A DNA stretch of 51,821 bases, from contig CACLIK010000003.1 in assembly GCA_902606965.1 (NCBI GenBank), positions 1-51,821 on the forward strand, given 5' to 3'. This DNA comes from an uncultured marine group I thaumarchaeote (GTDB lineage Archaea; Thermoproteota; Nitrososphaeria; Nitrososphaerales; Nitrosopumilaceae). How positions within the stretch are numbered: the first letter of the stretch is position 1; every line of letters begins with the position of its first letter. The notes beneath the pieces were generated by a model. The model was not told where the DNA came from, did no database searches, and saw only the letters and a list, made by a program, of their open reading frames with translations. Below, piece by piece: positions 1 to 7,302 of this stretch. A program made the translations under genes and the position numbers.

Positions 1-609
1 TCTGCGTGTGGAATTGTTGTAAAAGGCGAAGTCGAACAAAAGATTGCAATAATCAAAAACTTGCTAAAACAAGTTAGAATTCTAAATATCTTTGAAGCAG
101 AGGATGCTGGAATAGAATCAAATCTGACTAAAACAGATCTTGATGTGATTGAGCAACTATTGAAGAACCCACGGGAACAGATTGATGTTGTTGCCAAAAA
201 TGCAAAGATCTCATCCAAGACAGTTACCAGATCCATAGAAAAGCTTCAGGAAAATCCTGCATTCCAATTTACTTTAACATATGATCCTGGGAAAATAAAA
301 CCATACATTTCGCATGCTGTGTTGTGTGTGGTTAACGGAGACATAAAGAATTTACTGAAAACACTGAAAAAACAATTCGAGGAACATTTTATGCAGATTC
401 CATTTATCGCAAAAAACCAGATTGCATTATTTTTGTATAGTGAAGATATATTCCAGATGGATGAGATGGTCCAGAAAGCTAACTCTGTCGAAAATGTGGT
501 TGCGGTTGAAAATTTCATGCCAAAAAGAATTAGCCTCCCACAAGACTGGATTAGGAATGGAATTAGGGAAAACCGCAAATCTGAAAGACTTCACTTAGTG
601 AGGGTATAA
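1..609 (+). CDS. Lrp/AsnC-type transcriptional regulator, 5' end outside the window
   Basis: The reading frame is open from base 1, so the gene begins upstream; 202 residues are visible. A winged-helix DNA-binding segment follows a short linker (LTKTDLDVIEQLLKNPREQI, then a recognition helix around ISSKTVTRSIEKL), and the rest resembles the alpha/beta ligand-sensing half of Lrp-family proteins. Because residues also precede the helix-turn-helix, this is probably a two-lobed Lrp-like protein with an earlier domain lost to the window edge. A TTG at 61 could serve as a start, but the open frame before it argues against that. It lies 5 nt upstream of the Nudix gene and is probably co-transcribed. 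The ligand cannot be read from the sequence. Confidence 0.7.
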   Translation, partial: SACGIVVKGEVEQKIAIIKNLLKQVRILNIFEAEDAGIESNLTKTDLDVIEQLLKNPREQIDVVAKNAKISSKTVTRSIEKLQENPAFQFTLTYDPGKIKPYISHAVLCVVNGDIKNLLKTLKKQFEEHFMQIPFIAKNQIALFLYSEDIFQMDEMVQKANSVENVVAVENFMPKRISLPQDWIRNGIRENRKSERLHLVRV

Positions 610-614
610 TGTAG

Positions 615-1130
615 ATGAAAAAAAAGACTGTGTACAAAGGAAAGCCAGTCAACATTGATGTTTATAATCTGACAGTAGAAGGCAGAAAGGTTCGCCGTGA
701 AATAATTCAGCATCCAGGTGCTGCTGCAATTTTGGCATTTGATGAAAACGGTAAGGTGATTTTAGTAAAACAGCATAGATTTCCCCATGGCTATATCCTG
801 GAAATACCTGCAGGTACACTGGAAAAACGTGAAAAACCAATCAATTGTGCATACCGTGAGATAATTGAAGAAACTGGATATGAAGCAAAAAAAATGACTA
901 AATTGATTTCTTACTTTCCATCAGTTGGCTACAACAAAGAGGAAATTCACATTTTTGTTGCGTCTGGTTTAAAAAAGAAATTTGAGTTAGAATTGGATAA
1001 TGATGAGTTTATCACGGTAACAAAAATGGATATTAAGAAACTAATTGGTATGATCAAAACTGGTAAAATAATTGATTCCAAAACAATTTGTGCAGTTATG
1101 GTATATGCTGCAAAGAAGAAACTACTGTGA
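615..1130 (+). CDS. Nudix hydrolase, ADP-ribose pyrophosphatase-like
   Basis: The 171-aa protein carries a complete Nudix box at residues 67-89 (G-x5-E-x7-REUxEExGU pattern, read as GTLEKRE...REIIEETGY), which binds the divalent metals that hydrolyse X-linked nucleoside diphosphates. A strand signature upstream (AAAILAFDENGKVILVKQHR) and the EIPAGTLE stretch are typical of the ADP-ribose pyrophosphatase subgroup, so ADP-ribose or a similar nucleotide sugar is the likely substrate; that specificity is inference. It follows the Lrp-type gene by 5 nt and ends one base before the convergent PhoU-like gene. Confidence 0.85.
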   Translation: MKKKTVYKGKPVNIDVYNLTVEGRKVRREIIQHPGAAAILAFDENGKVILVKQHRFPHGYILEIPAGTLEKREKPINCAYREIIEETGYEAKKMTKLISYFPSVGYNKEEIHIFVASGLKKKFELELDNDEFITVTKMDIKKLIGMIKTGKIIDSKTICAVMVYAAKKKLL

Positions 1131-1131
1131 G

Positions 1132-2112
1132 TTATTTTCTATAAGTTGGTTGAACTAGATCAGATATGTCTGACCAAGATTGTGCAATTTTTTCAAATGT
1201 GTAAATTAGGTTCAAAAATGCAATTGGTGCCTGTTTTTTCTGTTCAAGTGACAAGCGAGTTTTAGCGATTTTGTCCTGATACTGTCTGTGTAATTTTATT
1301 GCCTCTATTGCAAGAGAGCGGTTATTTGTGATAAATGCATCAATTGACTTTTTCTGAATTTGCTCAATATCTTTTGCAATTTCGTATATCTTCTTCTGAT
1401 CAGTGCTTGATAATGTGGTGTCAGATATGGATTTTGACAGGTCAACGATTGTGTCTCCGGCAGTCTCAAGAATGTTCCCAGCTATCCTATAATCTAGAAT
1501 ATCTATATTTTCCAGATTAAAAATTCCAGCCAATCTCCTGTCAACCATAGTACTTCTGATGAAACGAACTAGGAGGAAATATTGCCTGTTTATCTCATCA
1601 TCACGGTTTGGAATTGTCTGAAGGTTTGTACTGTCACCTGTTGTCAGTGCGGATAATGTTTCATCAAACATTCCAAGTGCAATTGAGCTCATTCTTTTGA
1701 AAATTTTTTCCGGGTTGAGCGACGTCTCATCAAGCAGGAATTGGCCTGTAATGTTTGAGGCATCTTCGTCTAGAATTTCCATGCCGACCAACCTCCTCAT
1801 TGACTCACGTATTACTTCCCTGTCTTTTACCGAGATTGTAGATTTGCCATTAATTTTGATAATGTCATATCCAAGTAGATATGCGCCAGTAATGTTAGCA
1901 GCTATGTTTTCCTCATTTGGAAGTGGATATTCTATCTCAATTTCCTTAGATAGTTTTTTGCCCTCTCCTGCGGTGATGGACAGACTATTTTCTGAAGTCT
2001 CAATCTGAACCTGTGAGCTTTTGCTTAGATTGTGTGCATCTACCCATTCCTTTGGAAGTGAAACCAAGATGCTACTACCAATCTTCTGCAGGCGTCGTGT
2101 AAATTTAGACAA
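1132..2112 (-). CDS. PhoU-like phosphate uptake regulator with AbrB/SpoVT N-terminus
   Basis: The protein has 326 aa. Residues 1-45 (RRLQKIGSSILVSLPKEWV) look like a swapped-hairpin AbrB/SpoVT DNA-binding domain, a combination common in archaeal PhoU proteins. The remainder is mostly helical, with two PhoU-type repeats (roughly 100-200 and 205-320, including REVIRESMRRLVGMEI and acidic metal-contacting helices). PhoU proteins dampen phosphate import and signalling; fusion to a DNA-binding domain suggests direct transcriptional control. No Pst transporter genes are in the window. The ATG at 2112 sits immediately beside a 14-bp palindrome, which suggests autoregulation. Confidence 0.8.
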   Translation of the reverse strand: MSKFTRRLQKIGSSILVSLPKEWVDAHNLSKSSQVQIETSENSLSITAGEGKKLSKEIEIEYPLPNEENIAANITGAYLLGYDIIKINGKSTISVKDREVIRESMRRLVGMEILDEDASNITGQFLLDETSLNPEKIFKRMSSIALGMFDETLSALTTGDSTNLQTIPNRDDEINRQYFLLVRFIRSTMVDRRLAGIFNLENIDILDYRIAGNILETAGDTIVDLSKSISDTTLSSTDQKKIYEIAKDIEQIQKKSIDAFITNNRSLAIEAIKLHRQYQDKIAKTRLSLEQKKQAPIAFLNLIYTFEKIAQSWSDISDLVQPTYRK

Positions 2113-2113
2113 T

Positions 2114-2127
2114 TTAAACTAGTTTAA
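2114..2127. promoter_or_regulatory. Perfect 14-bp palindrome in the phoU-like/pantoate kinase divergent promoter
   Basis: TTAAACTAGTTTAA reads identically on both strands and lies 2 nt outside the PhoU-like start codon, in the 63-nt gap shared with the CoA operon. A further half-site, AGTTTAA, occurs at 2161-2167 just before the pantoate kinase start. The position suits an operator bound by a dimeric regulator, plausibly the AbrB-domain PhoU-like protein itself. The gap also contains T-rich TATA-like sequence (about 2142-2160) for the rightward operon. Confidence 0.45.
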
Positions 2128-2175
2128 TTAGTATAAGCCATATTTTTATATTTTTATTTTAGTTTAAATCGATCC

Positions 2176-3072
2176 ATGATGGCAAGTGCATTTTGTCCAG
2201 CTCACATTACAGGTTTTTTCAAGGCGGAGCTTGAGGGAAAAGATCCGAATCATCTTGGTTCGCTGGGTGCTGGATTTTCAATTCAAAAGGGAGTAAAGAC
2301 AACAGTCATTCTAAGTTCTAGAAATTCTAGTAATACAACAAAATTCCATATCCAAATCAAGGGATTCAAAACTGGCGATGTTCGTGTTTCTGAATATGTG
2401 CTAAACGAGTTTCTTGCTGACAACGATGATTATTTTGTTGACGTGGTTCACGAGCTAGATGTGCCTGTGGGATATGGGCTTGGCTGTAGCGCAGCTGTTG
2501 CATTATCATTAGCACTTGCACTGAACCAGGCATTGGATGCCGGCTACTCAAAAACAGAGGTTGCACAAATCGCCCATTTGGCTGAAATAAAATGCAAGAC
2601 TGGTCTTGGTGATGTCTTGGCATCATATCATGGTGGGTTCGAGATTCGTACTAAATCTGGCGCACCTGGGGTAGGGGAGCTTGAGAAGATAGATCCCAAG
2701 GAGAAGCTGGATGCCCTGATAGTTTGCTTTAACCCAATCTCCACTAAGAAGTTCCTAGACGAGAAAATTTCCCTAGTGAATGGATTGGGAAGCAAGATGG
2801 TTCAGGAACTAATCAAGTCCAAGGACATAAACGAATTTCAGGATAAATCGATAAAATTTGCAAAATACATCAAGGTGGTGACCCCAAAAATGAGCAGGGT
2901 TGTTAGTGAGCTTCGTAAAAATGGGATAAAATGCGGCGTTGCGTTGTTTGGCGAGACAATCTTTTCATTGGTGCCTTCCAGTGAAAAAAAGAAGGTTTTA
3001 CAAATCTTAGAGAAATATGATGGCCTTATTCTTTCTTCAAAAATTGATAATTCCGGTGCCAGATTAGATTAA
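2176..3072 (+). CDS. Pantoate kinase (archaeal CoA pathway)
   Basis: A 298-aa GHMP-family kinase. The ATP-binding loop PVGYGLGCSAAVAL at residues 97-110 is the GHMP glycine/serine-rich motif, and the N-terminus (FCPAHITGFF) and C-terminus (GVALFGETIFSLVP) match archaeal pantoate kinases. It phosphorylates pantoate to 4-phosphopantoate, the archaeal alternative to bacterial PanC/PanK chemistry. It is first in a four-gene run with 4-phosphopantoate-beta-alanine ligase, PanB and CoaBC, which supports the assignment strongly. The ATG pair at 2176/2179 leaves the exact start open by one codon. Confidence 0.9.
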   Translation: MMASAFCPAHITGFFKAELEGKDPNHLGSLGAGFSIQKGVKTTVILSSRNSSNTTKFHIQIKGFKTGDVRVSEYVLNEFLADNDDYFVDVVHELDVPVGYGLGCSAAVALSLALALNQALDAGYSKTEVAQIAHLAEIKCKTGLGDVLASYHGGFEIRTKSGAPGVGELEKIDPKEKLDALIVCFNPISTKKFLDEKISLVNGLGSKMVQELIKSKDINEFQDKSIKFAKYIKVVTPKMSRVVSELRKNGIKCGVALFGETIFSLVPSSEKKKVLQILEKYDGLILSSKIDNSGARLD

Positions 3073-3089
3073 AGATTACTTGTGGTGGT

Positions 3090-3830
3090 TTGTTGAATAT
3101 TCCTAAATCTCATCCGCGCTTTGTTTCCCTCAGTATACGCGAGAAAATTGTCAAGGGGTATAACGAAGGTCTTGTTGCAAAAGAAGGTCTTTTGGCTCAC
3201 GGACGTGGTGAGGCATTTGATTATCTGATGGGAGAAAAAACTACCAAAACTGCAAAGGCTGCTATCAAGGCTGCTGCAGCCAAATTGCTATCTGCCCAAA
3301 ATCCAGTAATCTCGGTAAATGGAAATGTTGCAACACTTTGCCCAAAAGAGATTGTCCAGTTAGCCAAAACAACCAAGGCCAAGATTGAGGTAAATTTGTT
3401 CTACTATGATGAGGCTAGGAAGAAAAAGATTGAAAAATCATTGAAAAAGGCTGGTGCAAAGCAGGTTTTAGGCACGAATCAAAGGTCATATCGCAAGATT
3501 GGTGGTCTAGACAGCCCTAGACGTATAGTAGACAAGGACGGAATTTTTGTGGCAGATGTCGTATTGGTTCCACTTGAAGACGGAGACAGAACTGAAGCAT
3601 TGAAGAAGATGGGAAAAACTGTCATTACCTTTGATCTTAATCCACTTTCCAGAACTGCCCAGAAAGCAGACATTACAATAGTAGACAATATCATCCGAGG
3701 AATGAAACTTCTTGTCTCAGCTTGTAAGAAATCAAAACCAGTAAAAACCAGCTTTAACAACAGAAGGGCTTTGTCTTCTGCAGTTTCAGAAATTAAGAAT
3801 AATTTGAAGAGGAGAGGATCACTTGCATAA
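3090..3830 (+). CDS. 4-phosphopantoate-beta-alanine ligase (phosphopantothenate synthetase, PPS)
   Basis: 246 aa, full length for the archaeal PPS family. Recognisable stretches are IPKSHPRFVSLSIREKIVKG at the N-terminus, AHGRGEAFDYLMGE, VNLFYYDEARKKKIEKSLKKAGA and DLNPLSRTAQKADITIVDN near the C-terminus. It joins 4-phosphopantoate to beta-alanine with ATP, giving 4-phosphopantothenate, and works directly after the preceding kinase. Start: TTG at 3090 or 3093, preceded by a GGTGGT Shine-Dalgarno-like run; no ATG is available nearby. The 3' end overlaps panB by 8 nt. Confidence 0.9.
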   Translation: MLNIPKSHPRFVSLSIREKIVKGYNEGLVAKEGLLAHGRGEAFDYLMGEKTTKTAKAAIKAAAAKLLSAQNPVISVNGNVATLCPKEIVQLAKTTKAKIEVNLFYYDEARKKKIEKSLKKAGAKQVLGTNQRSYRKIGGLDSPRRIVDKDGIFVADVVLVPLEDGDRTEALKKMGKTVITFDLNPLSRTAQKADITIVDNIIRGMKLLVSACKKSKPVKTSFNNRRALSSAVSEIKNNLKRRGSLA

Positions 3831-4605
3831 GACTGTAAATGATATAATAGCAAAAAAGGGAAGTAAGAAGATCTCTGTAGTTACCAGTTATGACTATACC
3901 ATGGCAACACTTTGTGATCAGGTCGATATTTTGCTTGTAGGAGACAGTGCCGGAATGGTCATGCTTGGCTATGAAAATACTGCTCCTGTAACTATGGACG
4001 AAATGGTGTTGTTTACAAAGGCAGTCAGCAACGCAAGGGAAAGTGCCCTCATCGTGGCTGACCTTCCAAACAAGTCATATGAAAATGAGGCTGATGCAGT
4101 GGCCAATTCTGAGCGGCTGATTAGGGCTGGAGCAGATGCCGTAAAATTAGAAGGAAGGCTTCCAGATATCATCAAGGCAATTATTAATGCTGGAATACCT
4201 GTCATGGGGCATCTTGGGCTTTTGCCACAAACTGCCAAAAAATACACAGTTCAAGGAAAGACGGAAGAAGATGCCAAAGCGCTGGTAGCTGATGCCAAGG
4301 CATTACAAGAAGCAGGAGTCTTTAGCATCGTTTTGGAGATGGTAGCAGCTGAAACAACAAAGCACATTACAGAAGCAGTTTTTGTTCCAACAATCGGTAT
4401 AGGCTGTGGAAAATACTGTGATGGTCAGGTTTTAGTCATTCATGATATGTTAGGGCTTTTTGAGAAGATGACGCCGAAATTCGTCAAAAAATACCTCTCT
4501 TTATCAGAAGAGATCAAAAAAGCCGTGGCTGAATATATAGAAAACGTCGAAAATCGTACATTTCCAGCTGAAGAGCATACTTTCCATATGGAGGTCCAGA
4601 AATGA
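3823..4605 (+). CDS. panB: 3-methyl-2-oxobutanoate hydroxymethyltransferase (ketopantoate synthesis)
   Basis: A 260-aa TIM-barrel enzyme that adds a one-carbon unit from methylene-tetrahydrofolate or its analogue to 2-oxoisovalerate, making ketopantoate. The N-terminal metal-binding region (VTSYDYTMATLCDQ, VGDSAGMVMLGY), GHLGLLPQ in the middle, and the catalytic Glu in SIVLEMV are all present. Start is TTG at 3823, preceded by GAGGAG within the end of the PPS gene, with which it overlaps 8 nt; it overlaps coaBC by 4 nt. No ketopantoate reductase (PanE) is in the window. The nearby glyA at 26 kb could supply one-carbon units. Confidence 0.92.
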   Translation: MHKTVNDIIAKKGSKKISVVTSYDYTMATLCDQVDILLVGDSAGMVMLGYENTAPVTMDEMVLFTKAVSNARESALIVADLPNKSYENEADAVANSERLIRAGADAVKLEGRLPDIIKAIINAGIPVMGHLGLLPQTAKKYTVQGKTEEDAKALVADAKALQEAGVFSIVLEMVAAETTKHITEAVFVPTIGIGCGKYCDGQVLVIHDMLGLFEKMTPKFVKKYLSLSEEIKKAVAEYIENVENRTFPAEEHTFHMEVQK

Positions 4606-5816
4606 CCAAACACCCATCCATGGACATTGTAGAAAGCTATGGCACTGAGCTCACTGGAAAAAAGATTGTCCTGTGCGTTGCCGGCTCGGTTGCCGCATAC
4701 AAATCAATCGAACTTGCAAGATTACTGATGCGACATGGTGCCAACGTCAAATGTGTAATGAGCGGTGCCAGCACAAAGCTGATCAAACCAGATTACATGA
4801 AATGGGCGACTGGAAATCACGTCATTACCAAACTAACTGGAAACATGGAACACATTGATCTTGCGGATTACAAAAGATCTGATCTGATTATTGTTTACCC
4901 TTCAACTGCAAACACTTTGGGTAAGTTAGCAAATGGAATAGATGATACGCCAATCTCTACTGTACTCACTGTGGCGTTTGGCTCAAAGACTCCAATATTG
5001 ATGGGGTTGGCAATGCATGCATCAATGTATGAAAATGCCGCAGTTCGCAAGAATATGCAGTTTTTGAGAAAGAAGGTGGATTTCGTATCTCCGCAAATGA
5101 TTGAAGGGAAGGCAAAGGCACCAGAACCAGAAGATGTGCTGGACTTTGTTTTGAACAAGTTTGGACAGTCAAAAAAACTGAAAGGGAAGAAGGTCTTGAT
5201 AACAGCAGGTCCAACAGTTGAGAAGATTGACCCTGTCCGTGTAATGACAAATATCAGCACTGGAAAGACTGGAACCTTGTTAGCCTCAGAATTAGTCTCA
5301 GCAGGCGCCAAAGTGACAATAGTTTATGGACCTGGAACTGCCGAACCCCCAAAAGGTGCCAAAATCATTCGTGTAAAGACGGTTTCAGAGATGTTTAGTG
5401 CGGTCAAGAAGGAACTCAGGAAGAAATTTGATATTGTGATTCTGGCTGCTGCCGTATCTGACTTTATCCCAAAAAACTCAAACTCCAAGATTAAGAGCAA
5501 CAGAAGCACTGCCATCAAACTTACCAGAGCCCCAAAGATCATAGATCACATCAAAAAGATCCACAAGGGAATTCTCATAGGTTTCAAGGCTGAAGCTAAT
5601 GTATCGAAAAAGGAGCTTGTTTTCAGGGCAAGGAAGAAACTGAAAGAATCTGACGCTGACTTGATGATAGCCAATGATATTGGTTCTGGATACAATAACT
5701 CTGACTATAATGAGGTCTTTCTGGTAGACTCGAAAAATGTGGTAAAAACTGGTCGCAAAACCAAGGCTAAGATTGTAAAAATTATCCGTAAAAATATTGA
5801 GAAAAATCTTAACTAA
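4602..5816 (+). CDS. coaBC: Bifunctional phosphopantothenoylcysteine decarboxylase / phosphopantothenate-cysteine ligase
   Basis: 404 aa. Residues 1-185 form the flavin-dependent CoaC half (KIVLCVAGSVAAYKSIELAR; EHIDLADY with the probable catalytic His; ANTLGKLANGIDDT). Residues 190-404 form CoaB (LITAGPTVEKIDPVRVMTN, then ISTGKTG). The pair makes 4-phosphopantetheine from phosphopantothenate and cysteine. Two departures are visible in CoaC: the usual PAMN-type motif reads LAMHASMYEN, and the clamp segment that carries a Cys in the Escherichia coli enzyme reads QMIEGKAKAPEPED with no Cys. Last gene of the CoA operon, overlapping panB by 4 nt (ATGA). Confidence 0.92.
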   Translation: MTKHPSMDIVESYGTELTGKKIVLCVAGSVAAYKSIELARLLMRHGANVKCVMSGASTKLIKPDYMKWATGNHVITKLTGNMEHIDLADYKRSDLIIVYPSTANTLGKLANGIDDTPISTVLTVAFGSKTPILMGLAMHASMYENAAVRKNMQFLRKKVDFVSPQMIEGKAKAPEPEDVLDFVLNKFGQSKKLKGKKVLITAGPTVEKIDPVRVMTNISTGKTGTLLASELVSAGAKVTIVYGPGTAEPPKGAKIIRVKTVSEMFSAVKKELRKKFDIVILAAAVSDFIPKNSNSKIKSNRSTAIKLTRAPKIIDHIKKIHKGILIGFKAEANVSKKELVFRARKKLKESDADLMIANDIGSGYNNSDYNEVFLVDSKNVVKTGRKTKAKIVKIIRKNIEKNLN

Positions 5817-5836
5817 AAGAGAGTGATGATGATACT

Positions 5837-6010
5837 ATGGTAGGACCACAAGACGGCGGATTTGGATTTGACCAATCCAAAAAATATACGTCTGTTGACA
5901 ATATAGAAAAAGTCTGTGTTCAATGCCAAGCTGGTCAGCACAAAAATTGTCTTGCAAAGGCAAAGAAGCAACCAAGCTGTGATTGTGAGCACTGTCTAAT
6001 TTACGGTTAA
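5837..6010 (+). CDS. Small Cys-rich protein, 57 aa, function unknown
   Basis: An ATG-initiated frame of 57 codons starts 21 nt after coaBC, and its stop is 1 nt before the next gene's start, so it fits the operon without gaps. The N-terminus is Gly-rich (MVGPQDGGFGFD). The C-terminal half carries six Cys in the pattern CVQC-x6-C-x9-CDCEHC with a His, which suggests a small metal-binding knuckle. I do not recognise a family. Its spacing and the GAGTGATGATG context before the start make it a credible gene despite its size. Confidence 0.6.
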   Translation: MVGPQDGGFGFDQSKKYTSVDNIEKVCVQCQAGQHKNCLAKAKKQPSCDCEHCLIYG

Positions 6011-6011
6011 A

Positions 6012-6359
6012 ATGACAAAGCAGCCTCTGTTTTCTGCCATGACGACAGACTTTGATGCGGACATCAAAAACTTCAAGGAAATACTAAACGAGTTGGAGCT
6101 CAAGACACATACAAAGAACGGTTACAAGTTTAGCCCTGATGCCAAGATGGCCGCTGGCTGGTGGTTTTTTGAGATTTACATGGAGCAGGAATTTGCAAGA
6201 AACATAATTGAAAGTGATATGCTCAACAAAAAGAAAGGACGCGACAGAATCCTCAAGTATATTGAAGAGCAGTTGAAAAAAAGAAAGTCAAAGGCTCGAC
6301 TCAGATTCTTTGATGATTACCCTCTGATGCGCAGGTACTGGAGCTGGCTCATGAAATGA
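6012..6359 (+). CDS. Conserved hypothetical protein, 115 aa
   Basis: Mostly helical and basic, with a well-formed start 1 nt after the preceding microprotein. The middle is aromatic (KMAAGWWFFEIYMEQEFARN) and the C-terminus is rich in Lys/Arg and Trp/Tyr (KARLRFFDD..., MRRYWSWLMK), which would fit nucleic-acid or protein binding, but no motif gives a function. There are no membrane spans. Tight spacing links it to the Cys-rich gene and possibly the CoA operon upstream. The stop codon is immediately followed by a short tandem repeat. Confidence 0.6.
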   Translation: MTKQPLFSAMTTDFDADIKNFKEILNELELKTHTKNGYKFSPDAKMAAGWWFFEIYMEQEFARNIIESDMLNKKKGRDRILKYIEEQLKKRKSKARLRFFDDYPLMRRYWSWLMK

Positions 6360-6421
6360 GCTCTAAAAGCGTAAAATAGACATCTAAAAGCCCAAAATAG
6401 AGCTCAAAAAACGTAAAATAG
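6359..6421. repeat. Three tandem 21-bp degenerate repeats
   Basis: Units at 6359-6379, 6380-6400 and 6401-6421 share the frame AGC-TCT-AAA-AGC-GTA-AAA-TAG with a few substitutions (for example ACA, CCA, TCA, AAC). Each unit is exactly 21 bp and ends in TAG. A weak fourth unit may follow at 6422-6440. The array starts on the last base of the 115-aa gene's stop codon and abuts the end of a convergent small membrane-protein gene. Confidence 0.75.
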
Positions 6422-6431
6422 GAGATAAAAA

Positions 6432-6557
6432 CTAGTCAAAGAACATGAAGATTAAAACCATCACAATGATGCATGCCAGAGACAGAAAATAGAACGGTGG
6501 TAATCTCTTTGGTTTGTCAGTGGCAAAAAACGAATCCTTTCCACTGTCAGGTTTCAT
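6432..6557 (-). CDS. Single-pass membrane microprotein, 41 aa
   Basis: An ATG-started frame of 41 residues. Residues 1-20 are polar and basic (MKPDSGKDSFF, then TDKPKRLPP), and residues 22-40 form one strongly hydrophobic helix (FYFLSLACIIVMVLIFMFF) ending in Asp-stop. By the positive-inside rule the N-terminus should be cytoplasmic. Its stop overlaps the end of the tandem repeat region, and the gene converges on the 115-aa gene. Function unknown; it could be an accessory subunit of a membrane complex. Confidence 0.5.
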   Translation of the reverse strand: MKPDSGKDSFFATDKPKRLPPFYFLSLACIIVMVLIFMFFD

Positions 6558-6595
6558 AACATTATAACACGTGTCAAACATTTATCATTTCTAGA

Positions 6596-6718
6596 ATGCC
6601 GTACGGATATGATAAAACTAGATCAGAAAGAAGATGTAAGGATTGTAACAAACTGCTTTACGTTTTTGAAACTGGAGAATATTGCATAGAGTGTTCAAGA
6701 AAACAAGCAAAGACTTGA
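6596..6718 (+). CDS. Zinc-ribbon microprotein, 40 aa
   Basis: A short frame with ATG start encodes a single zinc-ribbon-like unit: CKDC at residues 14-17 and CIEC at 29-32, separated by about 11 residues (NKLLYVFETGEY), flanked by basic residues. Such stand-alone ribbons are common in archaea and usually bind nucleic acid or protein, but the partner is unknown. It is divergent from the 41-aa membrane protein and lies 37 nt before the CDGSH gene. Confidence 0.55.
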   Translation: MPYGYDKTRSERRCKDCNKLLYVFETGEYCIECSRKQAKT

Positions 6719-6755
6719 TCAGCATACTTACAAACAAGATTAACAGAAAAAAATT

Positions 6756-6998
6756 ATGACAGAACCAGAAATACCACAAAAAAGGCCATACCCAATGCAA
6801 GTTGAAGCAGGAAAAGAATATCATGTTTGTATGTGCGGAAAATCCCAGAACCAGCCACTGTGTGATGGATCTCATGCAGGATCAGGTCTTGGACCAAAAG
6901 TTTTCAAAGCTACCGAAGCAGGATTCGTTGCGTTTTGCGGATGCAAGCACAGTAAGGATGAGACAGGAAAGTGTGACGGAACCCACAGTTCATTGTAG
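6756..6998 (+). CDS. CDGSH iron-sulfur domain protein with two motifs
   Basis: 80 aa with two CDGSH-type centres. The first uses C25, C27, C36 and H40 (VCMCGKS...PLCDGSH). The second uses C61, C63, C73 and H77 (CGCKHS...KCDGTH). Each 3-Cys/1-His set binds a redox-active, labile [2Fe-2S] cluster as in mitoNEET-type proteins; tandem motifs in one chain are the usual prokaryotic arrangement. It is soluble, with no membrane anchor, and probably acts in cytosolic electron or Fe-S transfer. The ATG is preceded by an A-rich leader without a clear Shine-Dalgarno. Confidence 0.9.
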   Translation: MTEPEIPQKRPYPMQVEAGKEYHVCMCGKSQNQPLCDGSHAGSGLGPKVFKATEAGFVAFCGCKHSKDETGKCDGTHSSL

Positions 6999-7020
6999 TC
7001 AGATATACTGTAAAAAGAAA

Positions 7021-7071
7021 TTATTTTTTCTTTAGCCAATCCCATTCGGGACGCTCATCATCATCTATCAT
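7021..7071 (-). CDS. Possible 16-aa acidic/Trp peptide
   Basis: A very short frame MIDDDERPEWDWLKKK ends at a TAA next to a T-rich run. A TTG 12 nt upstream would make it 20 aa. The composition (DDDE, two Trp, terminal KKK) is not what random AT-rich sequence usually gives, but length alone cannot support a gene. It may be a microprotein, a remnant of a longer gene, or chance. Confidence 0.2.
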   Translation of the reverse strand: MIDDDERPEWDWLKKK

Positions 7072-7137
7072 AATTGGCTTCAAACATATTCTGGTTTTTA
7101 TTTTAGATAATAAATTTCACTACTCTAGAATAATGAT

Positions 7138-7302
7138 TTATTGGGATAATATTTTTCTTATTTCTTCTAACTTTTGTTCAAGTATTGCATCCTCGGGTCT
7201 GTCTTGAAACCTGATTATTTCAACAATATCGTCGAGTATTCGTAAAATGTCTTCTCTTCTTTTCCTATAATCTGCTATTTTTTCTTGCTCAGCTTCTGTC
7301 AT
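7138..7302 (-). CDS. Helical 54-aa protein coupled to the PLP-rhodanese gene
   Basis: ATG at 7302 overlaps the TGA of the upstream PLP/rhodanese gene by 4 nt (ATGA), the signature of translational coupling. The product is charged and wholly helical in character (MTEAEQEKIADYRKRRED, then ILDDIVEIIRF, then LEQKLEEIRKIL), compatible with a short helical hairpin or coiled coil. No family recognised. Coupling implies a role with the preceding enzyme, for example as a small subunit; this is inference. Confidence 0.6.
   Translation of the reverse strand: MTEAEQEKIADYRKRREDILRILDDIVEIIRFQDRPEDAILEQKLEEIRKILSQ

Noticed and set aside
3479-3853. 124-codon antisense frame over PPS/panB
   Set aside because: Overlaps two well-supported CoA genes; no motif or start signal.
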